A stretch of DNA of 64,000 bases, taken from positions 2,916,501-2,980,500 of the forward strand of contig CP136491.1 of the NCBI GenBank assembly GCA_032768795.1, in the 5' to 3' direction. Every line of letters begins with the position of its first letter. The stretch's first letter is position 1. A model generated the notes under the pieces. The model was not told where the DNA came from. It did no database searches and worked only from the letters and a program-made list of their open reading frames with translations. Made by a program: the position numbers and the translations under genes. The DNA is from Tremella fuciformis (taxonomy: Eukaryota > Basidiomycota > Tremellomycetes > Tremellales > Tremellaceae). Below, one piece after another: positions 21,679 through 32,797 of the stretch.

Positions 21679-22947
21679 TCAAATGACCAGTCTTCCCTCC
21701 CGCTCCTCGGCTTCTGCTTCCTCGATTTCGCTGAGCCCCGCGCCATTCAACCCCGCTACAGCCCGCTCGAGCAGTTCCTGCTGTTCCTCCTCCCTCTTGA
21801 TGGCCTTTGCGCTCATCGGATAACCGTATCTCATCTCCTTTGGCGGCTTGCCGTACTCTGGCATGTCCTGTCCCCGATGTTCCTTCCAAACTGCTCTGAT
21901 GTGCTCGTCCTCAGCCTGGCTCCATTTTGCCCGGAACAGCGTCAGGCCGACAATGTCGTTCGCAGTTGACCCGCTCGCCAACAAGTAATCTCGCAGATCG
22001 AATGCGTCTCGGTCTGACGTTATCGCGTCCGTTGTAGAGCCGGACTGTTGTACTACAGCAAAGATGTAGCGATGAGTTCCGCTTCCTTTGGCTGGTGCAG
22101 GGGGCTCCCAGCTGGCTATTTCCGTGCCGCCGGCTGCGCCGGACAGCAGATCGACCTCGCCAGAAAGAACGGACAGAGGCATATCGCATCTCGCATAGTG
22201 GAGTCGGGTGCCGAACGACTGAGTCTCATGGTTGGGTGAGTCCGGATCGAGGACGAGCAGGGTGTACAGTCCCTCAGGGCTCGATGTCGTTTGCGGGCTG
22301 ACGGCTGTCAAAGGGTGGCGCAGCAGTTGCAGATACACTTTGGGCGGAGTGACCAGGCTCGAGACTCCCTGGACGCTTCCTGGCTCGACCGTGCCATCTG
22401 CCGAAAGGCCTTTGATCTCTTCTGCAGCTGTGGCATTGGCGAAAACAAGTGAGAGCGGGTTGGTGCTGCCCAAAAGAGGGACCACGTCCGGGACCACCTT
22501 CAAAGTCTCCACACGCTGCATCAGCAGATCCAGTCCGCCTTCCTTCTTCCACTTTCGTTCCGCCAGGTAACGCATGACCGGCTTGGCCATCTGGCCCTTC
22601 CCACCTGTTTGCCGGAAAGACCGCCTGACGGGTGGGTGGTTGACATCAGCCTCGACTTCCAGCTTTTCGAGCAGCGCTTGGACCTCCTCGGAACTCGGTT
22701 GAGCACGCAGCTTGTCGATACGTGATAGCAGACTCTGGCGATGTTCATGCAGATACGATAGTGCCGCGTCGTATGCGGCGTTTTGTCCCGCTGGAAGGAC
22801 TGGTTGCCATTCTTCGACTTCGGTTGGGCGGGAGGGCCGATCCGATTCGGCGGCATGTCGACGGAGCGAGGTCGACAATGGGCGCGAGGGTCCGGCATGA
22901 GGGATGATGGGAGCCCGCCTGAGCAACTTGGAGGTTGTCTGCCTCAT
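21679..22947 (-). CDS. MRPL35: Mitochondrial large-subunit ribosomal protein mL38 (PEBP fold)
   Basis: A component of the mitochondrial 54S subunit, built on a phosphatidylethanolamine-binding-protein fold. The first ATG of the frame is at 22947 (MRQTTSKLLRRAPII); the upstream extension begins with GTG and was dropped. The basic, Ser/Arg-rich N-terminus fits a mitochondrial presequence. A central PEBP-like region contains PKVYLQLLRHPLTAVSP, YTLLVLDPDSPNHETQSFGT and LHYARCDMP. HRYIFAVVQQ and DLRDYL follow. C-terminal features are NDIVGLTLFRAKW, MPEYGKPPKEMRYGYPM and a Glu-rich helix. About 422 aa without introns. It is convergent with the protease gene (82 bp). Confidence 0.88.
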   Translation of the reverse strand: MRQTTSKLLRRAPIIPHAGPSRPLSTSLRRHAAESDRPSRPTEVEEWQPVLPAGQNAAYDAALSYLHEHRQSLLSRIDKLRAQPSSEEVQALLEKLEVEADVNHPPVRRSFRQTGGKGQMAKPVMRYLAERKWKKEGGLDLLMQRVETLKVVPDVVPLLGSTNPLSLVFANATAAEEIKGLSADGTVEPGSVQGVSSLVTPPKVYLQLLRHPLTAVSPQTTSSPEGLYTLLVLDPDSPNHETQSFGTRLHYARCDMPLSVLSGEVDLLSGAAGGTEIASWEPPAPAKGSGTHRYIFAVVQQSGSTTDAITSDRDAFDLRDYLLASGSTANDIVGLTLFRAKWSQAEDEHIRAVWKEHRGQDMPEYGKPPKEMRYGYPMSAKAIKREEEQQELLERAVAGLNGAGLSEIEEAEAEEREGRLVI

Positions 22948-23969
22948 GCTGATGTCGTTGGCGGCTGTAGATGCGATGAAGCGCCAGCAGCCCAACTTTT
23001 TCTGCCGTGAAAGCACGGATGGAATAGGCTTGCCTGGTCTAGGAGTAGCCACTAGCAAAATAGGCACCGACTTAGCCTTTCAGGTAGTTACTCTACGGCT
23101 CTGTCTTGAACACGTTCTTCCTTCTCTCCTCTTGAGATGCAAGAACAAGCGCCAGAGCATGTTCATGCAGGTATCATATGGACGCCGAGGATGCGAGAAC
23201 GACTGGAGCTCCTCTCACTGTACCGTCCCACGCCACCATGGGTCGAAGGTAATGCCCATTCTGCGACCCACGTCGCGCCTGTCCAGCACAGCGCGGTGCC
23301 GTGTCCGTTCAAGTACGACCCCGACGCGTTCATCGGGCTCTCCACCGTTCTCCACGTTCTCTTATCTGACGACTCTGCGTGCTGACCAAGCTGGCGCGAC
23401 GATCTCGCCCGCAGACGGGCTTCCAACTCGTACGCCGACCCTTTTCCCGTTGACGGCGAAGCAGGACTGCGATGCGACTTGCTGTTGCGAGTCTTGCGCG
23501 TCATGGTCGACAAACCCGATAGAGAATGGCAAAGGATGGAGTCTCCCCTGGACTGCGGACTGCGTCACAGAACCGGTGGTTTCAGCTGTCACAGTGAGAC
23601 GAAGTGCGGTTACAATCTCGAACCTGCAACTGGTGATGGTCATGATGACGACGAAGTCAATGAACGCGTCGTCTTGGGCCCAACGTTCCTTGCTACTCTG
23701 ATCGACTATCTGCAAACGGTTGGCCAGATCGAGTAATCTGTGGAGAACGGCGACCTCATCAGCCATCCGGCAAGTATACGAGGGGCGGACGGGGGCAAGT
23801 ATCCTTACGTATTTGCAGATACAAGCGATGATATGGAGAATCAGAAACGCCTGCTCTGCCAGGTCGGTCCACCCTTTCGTCCTTTCTTTCATCCATCCAT
23901 CCTGTACAAGTATCTCGTAGCTCACGTTCAAGATCCGCTGCCAATTTTGTCGCTTTCATCTTCGAACAG
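22948..23969. other. Poorly coding region between mL38 and the kinase-like remnant
   Basis: Overlapping short ORFs exist on both strands (plus 23137-23385 and 23479-23736; minus 23362-23931), but none joins convincingly to a family or to another exon. The plus-strand pieces could be 5' exons of the kinase-like fragment that begins near 23970; the minus-strand ORF is then its shadow. This may be a decayed gene. The start of the region must hold the mL38 promoter. Confidence 0.35.
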
Positions 23970-24411
23970 GTGCCAATAACCCTGGCATCCGGTATAGCGC
24001 ACTCACCACTTTCCGACACGCCTGTCTCTTCACCCTACACCGCGACTCTGGAAGCCACAGAGAGCGAAGACTCGGCCATCAATCTCATTGTACGCAGCGG
24101 GCACGCGGAAGAGCTTATCCCCACTTGGTTGGGCACATGGACGAGCGACCATTCTGCCCTTGGCAAGGTGTGGTGTGGGGTGATGCGGGCGGGAATACCG
24201 GTCGGTAAACTCGACGACGACGACAAGTGTGTTCCAAATGGCGAACGACCCAGAGCCGATCGACTGACTGACCAACTACAGGGCACATATAATCGCCATC
24301 TTTGGACTTCTACACAAAATTGGCGTCATACACGGTGACATTTCGATGGCAAACATGTGCCGACGATACGATACGGTTGAGCTGATGCGTTCGTTGCGCA
24401 TGCATGCATGA
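23970..24411 (+). pseudogene. Kinase-like gene remnant with an HGDIS motif
   Basis: Two exons join cleanly across an intron (24227-24281, GTGTGT...CTACAG). They read a segment ending AGIPVGKLDDDDK and then AHIIAIFGLLHKIGVIHGDI and SMANM. The second part resembles the catalytic loop (HGDxxxxN) of fungal protein-kinase-like or phosphotransferase-like proteins. There is no ATP-binding lobe that I can recognise upstream and no DFD/DFG-type motif downstream; the frame stops 19 codons after the HGDI motif. I regard this as a truncated relic, though an unresolved gene with more exons remains possible. Confidence 0.35.
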
Positions 24412-24575
24412 GCTCATACCACACAATCTTATGTACTCGAGTAGTTGAGGGGGATTTGATCCCGTCGTCTTGTAGGTGGTGCCCCGCAGTCTCGAGCATA
24501 GGTGGCGGCTGTAGAAGCACTCTTCTCTTGCATGTCTACACTCTCCGCACAGGCCCTTCTTTGCAAGAATTGAAC

Positions 24576-25864
24576 ATGTCCGACTCAGAGGACGACTTCA
24601 TGTCGGACAAGTTCCTCGTCGAAGTGACGCAACCCAAAAAGTCGTACTCGGAGCAGAGGCACAGCGCTGCCCTCAAATCCCTGCGCAAGAGTCAGGCCGA
24701 CAACAAACCGTCGCACAAGCAGCTCGAGCTCGAACGCCGGCATGCAGGCCTCAATACGAGTCTGTTCGAGGAGCCATCAGCGTCACAAGGAGCTTCCGGG
24801 TCTGACGACCCGGCGAAGAAGCCTTCAGGTGGCAACAAGGCGATGGAGATGATGAAAAAGATGGGATGGTCTGTTGGCGAAGGATTGGGGCGAAAGCGAT
24901 CAGCGTCCCCGCCAGAATCCTCGAAACGCGCCAGAGTCGACGAGGATGGCGAGGACCGGCCGCGGGGAGGTATTGGTGCCGCCAGTGGCAGTAGCTCGCG
25001 GCCTGTCGCGAACGGCGGCGGGCGGACGGAGCCGATCCGAATTTCAATGTGGGCAGGTCGAAAGGGCATCTCAGCCAGAGAGGCCTCACCGCCGCCCATA
25101 CCCACGACCTCAAGCCGGAATGTCGACTACCTAGATCCCAAGCGTATGGCAAGGCTGGGGGCGGCAACGGACGATTTCCGAGTCAGGCAGCAGAGGGGTT
25201 ACGCCGATAAGCAGATCGAGGGACGGGCTGAGAAGGCCAGGGAGATGCTGATCGAGTTTGACCGGGAGGCAGGCGTCAAAGTGCGCCGAAGAGTTGTGCA
25301 ACACTGCCAGATGCTGATCGACAGTTCCATCCTCTGCATGTCTCGCCAATGGATGCTTTAGGGACCCTGCCAAAGCCCCTCCTGAGATTGATATATCCGT
25401 CACAGGCGCGTTCCCCATCTCCGCCCTCGCCATCGGGGCCGAGTCGCAGTCCGACCCCTGAGCGCAAGCTGGGTACTTATGTGTCAAATGCAGAGAAATT
25501 GAGGGACCAGATGAGGCAGGAGATGCTGTCCAGTCTCGATGACAACGGAGAATCGGTCGACGCAGTGCGATCTCGACAAACCGATCGTGACCTACCAGAG
25601 AGAAAAGCGGAGGAGGTCGACTATAGCGGAATAGATTGGGACGCCGAGGTCAGCAGCACCAAACGGGTGTTGGCGATGCAGGTCAGGCCGGCCACTTCTT
25701 ATACACAGTGTCTGATTTTGCAGCCCGAAAAATACTTGGAGTATCTATTATCGCAACTACGGCACGAGCACCTCTTCTGTTTCTGGTGCGCGTACAAGTA
25801 TGGCTCGTACGAGGAGATGGAAGGATCAGGAGGATGTCCGGGGGAGGACGAAGACGACCACTAG
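24576..25864 (+). CDS. GPATCH11: G-patch domain-containing protein 11 homologue
   Basis: A nuclear G-patch protein, probably an activator of a DEAH-box RNA helicase in RNA processing. The ATG at 24576 opens MSDSEDDFMSDKFLVEV, which matches the acidic DDYMSD start of GPATCH11. The G-patch is compact (KAMEMMKKMGWSVGEGLG). The middle is disordered but holds YLDPKRMARLGAATDDFRVRQ, which resembles the FRxRM-type segment of the family. The C-terminal DUF4187-like region reads YLLSQLRHEHLFCFWCAYKY and ends CPGEDEDDH, the hallmark CxWC...CPG...DDH pattern. Introns near 25280-25320 and 25681-25722 are needed for the frame. It is convergent with the next gene (72 bp). Confidence 0.85.
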
Positions 25865-25936
25865 GGGTTGTCGTGAGGTGTCATGCATCCCATCATAAGT
25901 CGTGGCGTCATCAATAAGCGGTCATTACATACGAGC

Positions 25937-26737
25937 TCAATAACGAGCTGCAGCCTCCTGCCGTTTTCTTCGCTCCAAACCTGCTACAGCATCCTCCATA
26001 GTCTCAACCCGCCGATGGAGTTGTAGGAACATCTCTGACACGGCGGATGTCTGGTTGATCAGCCATAACGTGTAAGCTCCAACACTTGCTTACATATGTT
26101 GAGTACCGGTTCAACAGATCAGCTACGTCTCTACGAGCTTTGTGCAGTTGTTCCGAACGCGCTTCAGATGCTTTGAGTGCCGTCATGAGATCGTTCTTGT
26201 ATGGCAGCATCTCTATCGGTAAGCCCGGCTCCAAGTGTCAGCGAAGTGGCGGACTCTCAAGATGGCCCGCTCCATCAGCCCCTCTGTTGCGCAGGGTGTC
26301 CACTTCACGAAGATCTCGCTCGGCGGCTTTGATATCCCAGCCGGCTTCCAGGACCATAGCTAGCTTGACAGCATCCGGTAACAGTTCTGCTGCCGTTGCT
26401 CCTCCGTTCTCGTCCGCGGTACCGTCGCCATGCTCGACAGTTGTCGTTGGTATCGATAATAGCGGCAGATACTGAGCGTCTGTGCGTCAGTGCAACTGTC
26501 TCCACCACCTGCAGACAACCACCTACAGCCGTTGAGAAGCCGCTTGAGGGCATCCGAGTCCGCTGCGGCGCGATCGAGGTTCTCTTGAACCTCTCGAGTC
26601 CGCCGCACCAAAGGCTTGCTACCCTCGACATGTTGAAAGGGTGGCTCCGCCGAAAGGGTGGAAGGGACTCCGAAGACTTGGGCCTCCAGTGTGCGCAGGC
26701 GCAGACTCAGCGAAAGGTTGGGGTCGTTCGTGGTCAT
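25937..26737 (-). CDS. Putative dynactin subunit 3 (p24)-like coiled-coil protein
   Basis: A small helical protein. The ATG at 26737 gives MTTNDPNLSLSLRLRTLEAQ followed by VFGVP, which resembles the short N-terminal helix plus (V/L)xG motif of dynactin p24. After an intron the text QYLPLLSIP recalls the DY(L/I)PxL-type step of the same family. Later helices include DIKAAERDLREVDTLRNRG and a heptad-like C-terminus (MFLQLHRRVETMEDAVAGLE). Introns lie near 26470-26530, 26225-26245 and 26030-26095. If correct, it would be part of the dynactin shoulder that works with dynein. Sequence similarity in this family is weak, so another coiled-coil protein is possible. It shares a 205-bp promoter with AVL9. 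Confidence 0.45.
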
Positions 26738-26942
26738 CTGAGGCGCATGACTAGCTCCGTACAATGCTTGATGGACTTGCACCCCCTTCTCTTACAGAAC
26801 GAAAGGTGAACAGTGAGAAGATACGAGCAGAATCCGTCGACGCGTGCTGCAAAGAGTCGCGTTTCGCATTTCAAGACGTCATTGTCCTCGGTCGTATCCT
26901 ACTTCTTTCCTATCCGTCTCATCACCCAGAATACAGCAGAGG
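26738..26942. promoter_or_regulatory. Bidirectional promoter of the p24-like and AVL9 genes
   Basis: The ATGs at 26737 and 26943 point away from each other with 205 bp between, so both genes start here. No specific regulator site was recognised. Confidence 0.45.
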
Positions 26943-29615
26943 ATGGCTGCGAGGTCGCCGTCGCTGGAGGGTGGCCTGAACATCCCCGCGGACCATGATG
27001 AGGCTGGGCCATCCCGCCCTGCTTCAGCATACGAGGACCTCGACCTGACCTCCTCCGACGATCCGCCTATGGACCCGTGGTCATCGCCAGCTGCGCCATC
27101 CTCGTCTCGCTTCTCTGTCCCCTCTTCATCCTCGTTCTCTTCATTCAGGCCCTCCAGCAATGTCGAAGGATTCTCAGTCGGCTCCAAACCGGATCGATCA
27201 TCATCTAGCAAAGGCAGGCAGGCGCCGAAGAGCGATGTGCCCCTCGTGCTGGGTGTGGCTGTGGTTGATTTCAACCACCTTGTCAGCCAATTTGCTCGTT
27301 GCAATCGCCCTCTGACACTGTAGATCGGCCCCACCGTGGAGTTTGCGTATCCGCCGGCGCTACATCTGGCAATACAGGACGATGAAGCGCTGGGGAGACT
27401 ATTGCCGTTCCTTGCTTTACCTGATGGGGCTCACCTGGTGAGCAATCAGACCGTCTGGCCAAAGTCTACGCTGACCAAAAGAGCGAGGAGGACTATTCGT
27501 ATTTCGTGAGCGAGACTATACGTACTCATCAGGAGACTGACGCACAGCACTGTATATACGCGCCGTCCGACGAAGATCACGAGGAGATCACCAATGTCCC
27601 GGCAGGGCAAACCTTGTTCGGGATCTCGTGAGCCACCTATCCTGACTCGCCGGAACGCTATTGACATGAAGGTGCAATCGTCAGCTGGCTGCCTCAGAGC
27701 TGCTACGACGACCGAGTGATGTGACTCGGAGTATGGTCCAGAAGGCTGTGGTGGTGATCGCTTCTCAACCCGTCTTTGGTCCAATACGGTCAGTCGCTAT
27801 GGGCCGCAATCACTCCAGCGCTTATTTGACAGCGATAAACTGGGCGTGGTCACTCGGGCATACTTCGCACAAAGGTATGTCCGCCATCGCATCCAACGAG
27901 CATTGTTTAACAGCTGCAGGGATTTCACGCAAACCACCATCTTGGAAGACTTCTATCACAGCCTCGAAACGAGTCTCATGGGGAAGAGTGGCGAAGGGGC
28001 GATCTACATCGGTCAGTCCGCACCCATTCTTGGCGATATTAAATAACTGACTGTAAAGGCACCAGCCTCCGCGAGCTGATACACAAGTTTCGGCACAAAA
28101 CCCTCGTCCTACTCAAGGCGATTATGCTTCAGAAACGGGTGACATGTCTGCACTTATTCGTCGAGACATGCTCACCCCTAGGTCATGCTGTTCGGCTACC
28201 CGGTCGAGATGTTGTGCACTTACCAATATTCGCTGGTCTCGTTGATGCCTGGTGCGCGGAACCTCTTCTTGCTCGATATCTTCTCACATGCAGGCCTGCT
28301 CCTGGATCTGCGAGACTCTGGCTCTCCAGATCTGGACTATAGAGCAAATCGTGCAAGACCGACCAGTTTACGCTCTAGTGATCGAAGCAGTCTTCTGCGT
28401 TATATGGGATTGCGCAAGCCTTTTCATCTCACGGCACTGCCACGCTAACCTCCAGCTCTGCATCTGTTCGGGAAGGACGCTTTCTTTCAGCCGTATCTGC
28501 CGTTGCAACAGGTGGAATCCCTTCGCTTGGGAAGTTGGCTCGTCGGAACGACCAATCAGATTGTCACCCAGCAAAAGGACGCAAAATATGATATGCTTGT
28601 CAACGTGTGTGAACTTGCATCTGCACGCGTCTTCTCTGACTCGCAGATCGAGAACGAATCATTCGAATTTGGCGACGCCAAATGCGAAAAGCTCCTTGCA
28701 CTCACTCCGGCGGACAGGCGGTGGATGGATGATGTCGTTCGCACGGTAGAGGAAACATGGAGTCTGCCAGAGGGTCAACGGCCGGGCTTCAGTGGCAGCG
28801 ACGATGATCTCCGAGCTCGTTTCGAGGAATACATCTGCGCGTGCCTCGCTTCCATCAAATACGCCTCTTTCCTCGAAAAAGGCAAACAAGGCAATGTTGA
28901 TATCATATCCGCAGGTCCAGAGCCGAACGCCAGCGTCTTGGCCCCTTTCGGAGAATCTTGGCTGTTGGCATTCAAGCAAAGTCCAGCGGGTCAAGTATGG
29001 GATGCTTGCACCGATCCTGTGCTCTTTGATCTCTGCGAGCCACGGTGAGCTACCATAGCCTGTCCACACTGCTTCAACTCACAGTACAGACATCCTTGTG
29101 ACGGCAAAGTGACACTGGTATCCGATCTTGGCCTGCGTCTCACGGAGGGCGTTCGTGATCTACATCTCGACCAACAGCTCGCTCCGACTCGAGAAGTTCT
29201 CTCGTCAGCCTTCGCAGCTGGATCTTCCGCCCTCCAGTCAGGATCTGCCTCCTTCCTGAAAGCCTTTGACGGTGCGCGGAGAGATATTTCAGCCCGCCTC
29301 AACCAACCCAAGGACGAGTCGGAAAATAGCAGAAAGACCACCTTGCATCAGCTGCAATTGCAGCCGACCTCAACTGGCGCCAAATCGAATCCTTCTCCGA
29401 TCGGCCAGCGGCAGATACCGGATATCAAAGCCACTCTAGGTGGCATCGGCAGCTTTTTTGGCTCGAGAGTAGCCTCCATCCGGGCTAGCGTTCCTGCCGG
29501 CGTCGGAGGAACTGGAGGTGCCAAGGAGGGCTTGCGACCGATGAGCCTGGCAGGGAGCAAGCAGGGCATATCTCCTAGCAGTTCCGAAGGGTCACTCCGT
29601 AAATCGCACGCCTAG
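26943..29615 (+). CDS. AVL9: Avl9-like DENN-family late secretory pathway protein
   Basis: Avl9 acts in exocytic vesicle formation at the Golgi and has a DENN fold like Rab GEFs. The ATG at 26943 is followed by an 80-residue Ser-rich N-terminus. The conserved core then reads VLGVAVVDFNHLIGPTVEFA and YPP, FLALPDGAHL, SEEDYSYFH and QTLFGISCNRQ. It continues DVTRSMVQKAVVVIASQPVF with GPI, then KLGVVTRAYFAQRDF and the helix ILEDFYHSLETSL, the Avl9 order. LFGYPVEMLCTYQYSLVSLM and GSWLVGTTNQIV also fit. The remainder is a helical C-terminal region and a Ser/Gly-rich tail. At least nine short introns are required. The join near 27800-27880 and that at 28270-28460 are approximate. Confidence 0.85.
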
Positions 29616-29677
29616 AGCGTCGTCCCCGACTTTGATGTGATACCAAGTCGGTTCGACACAACGTCTACTATGGGTAC

Positions 29678-30223
29678 TCACATCACCATTAACAGCTTTC
29701 GATAAGCTGCGGCCTCATACCCTATGAGAGCTAAAGCCTCGATGCTCGCATCTCTTCCATTGATTGCCTTATCAACGGTCGGCGCTCTTGCCGAGCCGAT
29801 ACAAACGGGTCGCGGATGGTATCGGTGGATCGTCCGGCCGAAAGACCAAAAAAAGACTCGCGCCTTCCGGTGCATATAGGAGGAGCTCGGTCAGTACATT
29901 AATCTGGTGTCTGAAGCGAGTTTCGGGGCATTTAAGAACGGAACTCAAGACATGCGAAGCGAATCTCGCCCCAGCTTGACAAAGGATCCCTTGGCCTCTA
30001 ACGCGAATCGCTTCTTCGTTTTGTCCAGCCGCCACCCTTTTGATGGCGCTGATGTCTGCCTGATGCGTGAGAAAAAGGTCCAGCACATCGCAGCCCATAT
30101 TATGCGGCATCTTTGTTCTTTGGGGTTCCTGAATCTCCTCTGACCTAGGTACCCTAAAACCAGCACAATATCTCACGACGGACGCCCATCCCGAGCGATA
30201 ATACTCGCTGTCAAGTTTTCCAT
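29678..30223 (-). CDS. Weakly supported small hypothetical ORF
   Basis: I do not recognise this. The ATG at 30223 could start MENLTASIIARDGRPS, joined across a 32-nt GTGAGA...ACCTAG gap to an open frame (QADISAIKRVAAGQNEEAIR). That frame reaches a stop at 29772 and overlaps another frame whose end is EALALIGYEAAAYRKLLMVM at 29678. No domain is visible. The alternative is that this is only the promoter side of the gene starting at 30277. It is kept because the region is otherwise empty. Confidence 0.25.
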
Positions 30224-30276
30224 ACATTTGCGGAGCGATCCGGGTTGCCTGCTCACAGCTGATTCACATCTTTGAG

Positions 30277-31498
30277 ATGTCCGGACAGCGGCATTTATAT
30301 GCCGCATATGCCCAGAAGGATGATTGGGTTCCAGGGGAGAGCGACTCCATGGGAGTTCAGTCTCATCAAGATCCACCGTCCCAGGAATCGTGAGTCTGTA
30401 CAGCCAGCCAGAACCCCTTCTTCTTGTGCGAGGAATGCAATTGCAGTGCTGACTAGGAGGTATCCCATGCAACGAGGAGTCCCAGGCGACTACATGAATT
30501 CCAATCCGAACAGCTCATTTGACCAATCGGTGCGTTATACAGAATATTATCCAAAGCAGATCGCAGGACAGACGCAAAGCGCGTTCACATCGACGGGAGA
30601 TCAAGCACCGACGTTCTCCCGCCAGGATCTGCTTCGCAGCTATCCTTCAATGTCTGGAATTGACCCCAAAGCAGGCCTCACATCTCATCCTACTTTCACA
30701 GCCAGCGAAGTGACGGGCAATGCCGCACAATCAGTTGGAGACAAAAGTGACCTCAAGCTTCGACGCAGATTGTATGATGAGAAATACCTAGAAAAGCGCA
30801 AGAAAAGCGTTCTAGAGAGGACTGGTTTGGCGTACATGTCCAAATCAGAGTATCAGCACCGACCGGACTTACACATCAAGTACTCGCCAGAGACATGGAC
30901 CAAGGCTCTATGTACGGCAAAGGCGTCTAAAAAGTTCAAAAAGACGATCCAGTCGGAGAAGCTCTACCACAAGTTTGAGGATCAAGTCCTGGGTCCAAAA
31001 GACAGCTACATTGTCCTCACGCTGCATTACGAGCGCGTTTGGAAGCGATTCAGGGATGAGACGTACGATGTATCCAAGCCGAAGGGCTCGCACACGATCA
31101 AAGAACGAGTGTCGCGGTTGAAGTTGTCACAGTATGCCATACCATGGTTCCAAGAAGGCATTGGCAGTCTTGCCAATTGCCCAGAGCAGGTGGATTATTG
31201 CGCGGACTGGAGTATCCAGCAAATCCTGGATTTCAAGCCTGTTCTCCGCCTCGCTGAGCCTTTCACGGAAGAAAGTTTCGCAAAGTATCTGAGAGCGCAT
31301 GTGCAGCGAATCCCCGAAGACACGATCGAAGGTTTCACCTTCCAGTTGCGCCCGGCACAGATCGACTGGGAACAGTACAGGCAAACGGCGTACACCGAAG
31401 CTGCAACCTCGGAGGACGATACAGCCACTGCTGGTCCATCGGGTACGCAATCTGGACATGGATCCCCTGGAGTTGAGGCCCATGCAGCTGCGCTGTAA
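30277..31498 (+). CDS. Hypothetical protein, Lys/Tyr-rich, conserved-looking
   Basis: Unknown function. The ATG at 30277 starts a 113-nt exon (MSGQRHLYAAYAQKDDWVPG). A clear intron (30390-30456, GTGAGTCTG...GCTGACTAG) joins in phase to SRYPMQRGVPGDYMNSN. The rest is a single long exon. The middle is basic (LRRRLYDEKYLEKRKKSVLE), followed by a folded-looking part with several Trp and Tyr residues (SYIVLTLHYERVWKRFRDE, DWSIQQILDFKP). The tail is low-complexity with Gly/Ser. There is no signal peptide or membrane segment. Typical splice signals and even composition support a real gene, about 384 aa. Function cannot be assigned. Confidence 0.7.
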
Positions 31499-31850
31499 CA
31501 TGATAGGTGGTGCAGATGATCCCGCAACACGGCGGGGTGACGACGAATGGGCCTCTATCACAATGTTCTGGTCCACTCAGCCATGTCTCGCTTGACCTTC
31601 GACATTCAGGTCCTCATTTGACGCGTATAATCCAGTACCTGGCGATTATTAGCTGTACAGAACTCGTTCTACACCCTTGTGTGCATGGTTTTATGTGCTT
31701 ATGGCTTGTGCGCTCCACCTCATGTCACTCTCTCGAACACGCGAAACGGAGACGGCTTGTCACATATATATTCCGTATACCGATTGACATGGCAACAGGT
31801 GGAGTTGCAACCTCAATGCTCCAGCGAAGCTCTGATCAGAAAAACCTTCG
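31499..31850. other. Intergenic region
   Basis: About 350 bp with AT-richer stretches (ATATATATTCCGTATACCG near 31763-31781) that could be a TATA-containing promoter of the following orphan gene. No other feature was seen. Confidence 0.35.
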
Positions 31851-32715
31851 ATGCAGAAACTTGCTCCGTGCGTTGGCCACAAAGGCCCCTTTTTCCAATC
31901 GTCACGCGATACAGATCTGTATGGCTTTTCGCTCTCCTTGATGGTATTCACAGGCAATAAATCTTCTAACTTGCCAGCCTTGTTTGCCCGCTTTGCTGGT
32001 GTCTCGATGCCTCTTCGCCGTCCGCGACTCAAGGAGAGTAGGTCACATTCTCAAAGAAAAGGAATCGTCAAGAGTCCATCGACCGATGTTGTCCGGAGCA
32101 CCCGACCAGCAGGCCAAAGCTACCGTCCAGCCCACCGAGGTCCCATGTGTCCAACACCCCCGTCGTGTAGTGACTGCCCCGGCAGAAACAACCCGAAGAC
32201 AGGCCTCAGGCCCGAGCGATAGCCTTGCGTCGCTCGCCGAGGACGATCCTGGAGCGTTTGTTTCTGGTGGCGGTATGGTCATAGAGGAGTTCCCCCTCTT
32301 CTCCGCGCACGGGTCTTTCGATGCGTTTGAAGCCTCCCCGCCAGCTCGAAGTTCATCGGAGAATGAATGTCTTGTCGGTCATGGCGGCGTTGTCGGCACA
32401 CGTATGGCACATTTGTTCAGCCTCGAGAGTCGAGTGGCCTTCAATTTTGGCGGGACTGCGTCTCAAGCTGTTCTGGGAGTCAGAGAGCAATTCAGCACGT
32501 CACCAAAGCAGTTGGCAATGTCCCTGCTCCCAGGCGAAGCTGTACCCGACATGATTCCAGGGGTTGGTTTGGGCCCACAGCTGCCATTTGGCACGCTTCC
32601 GTCGCAAGCAACGAGCTCCCAGGCGATAATCAGCGATCAAGATCAGACAGTCGCAGCGGTCTCCATTGCCACCGCAGCTGGTGAAACGGACGAGCCCTTC
32701 GAGGAAAATGACTGA
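31851..32715 (+). CDS. Hypothetical protein, low complexity
   Basis: Not recognised. The ATG at 31851 gives a short first exon (MQKLAPCVGHKGPFFQSSRD...). A 34-nt gap (31944-31977, GTATTC...CTAACTTGCCAG) with a good branch site and acceptor keeps the frame into PCLPALLVSRCLFAVRDSRR. The protein continues through a Thr/Gln-rich stretch and a C-terminal part rich in Ala, Ser and Gly (MAHLFSLESRVAFNFGGTAS) and ends AGETDEPFEEND. An ATG at 32086 is an alternative start if the first exon is wrong. About 276 aa. It is convergent with cullin (82 bp). Confidence 0.45.
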
Positions 32716-32797
32716 TCTCAGACAAAGTAGTTGGATGCATACATACATGGCTTGCCGCTGATGCTCGAATACACTTGTGACGTATGCAGTGCAATGC

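Noticed and set aside
23362..23931. 189-codon minus-strand ORF
   Set aside because: Contains MADEVAVLHRLLDLANRLQI, which looks protein-like, but no start context, no intron logic and no family. Opposite-strand exons are equally plausible, so neither was called a gene.
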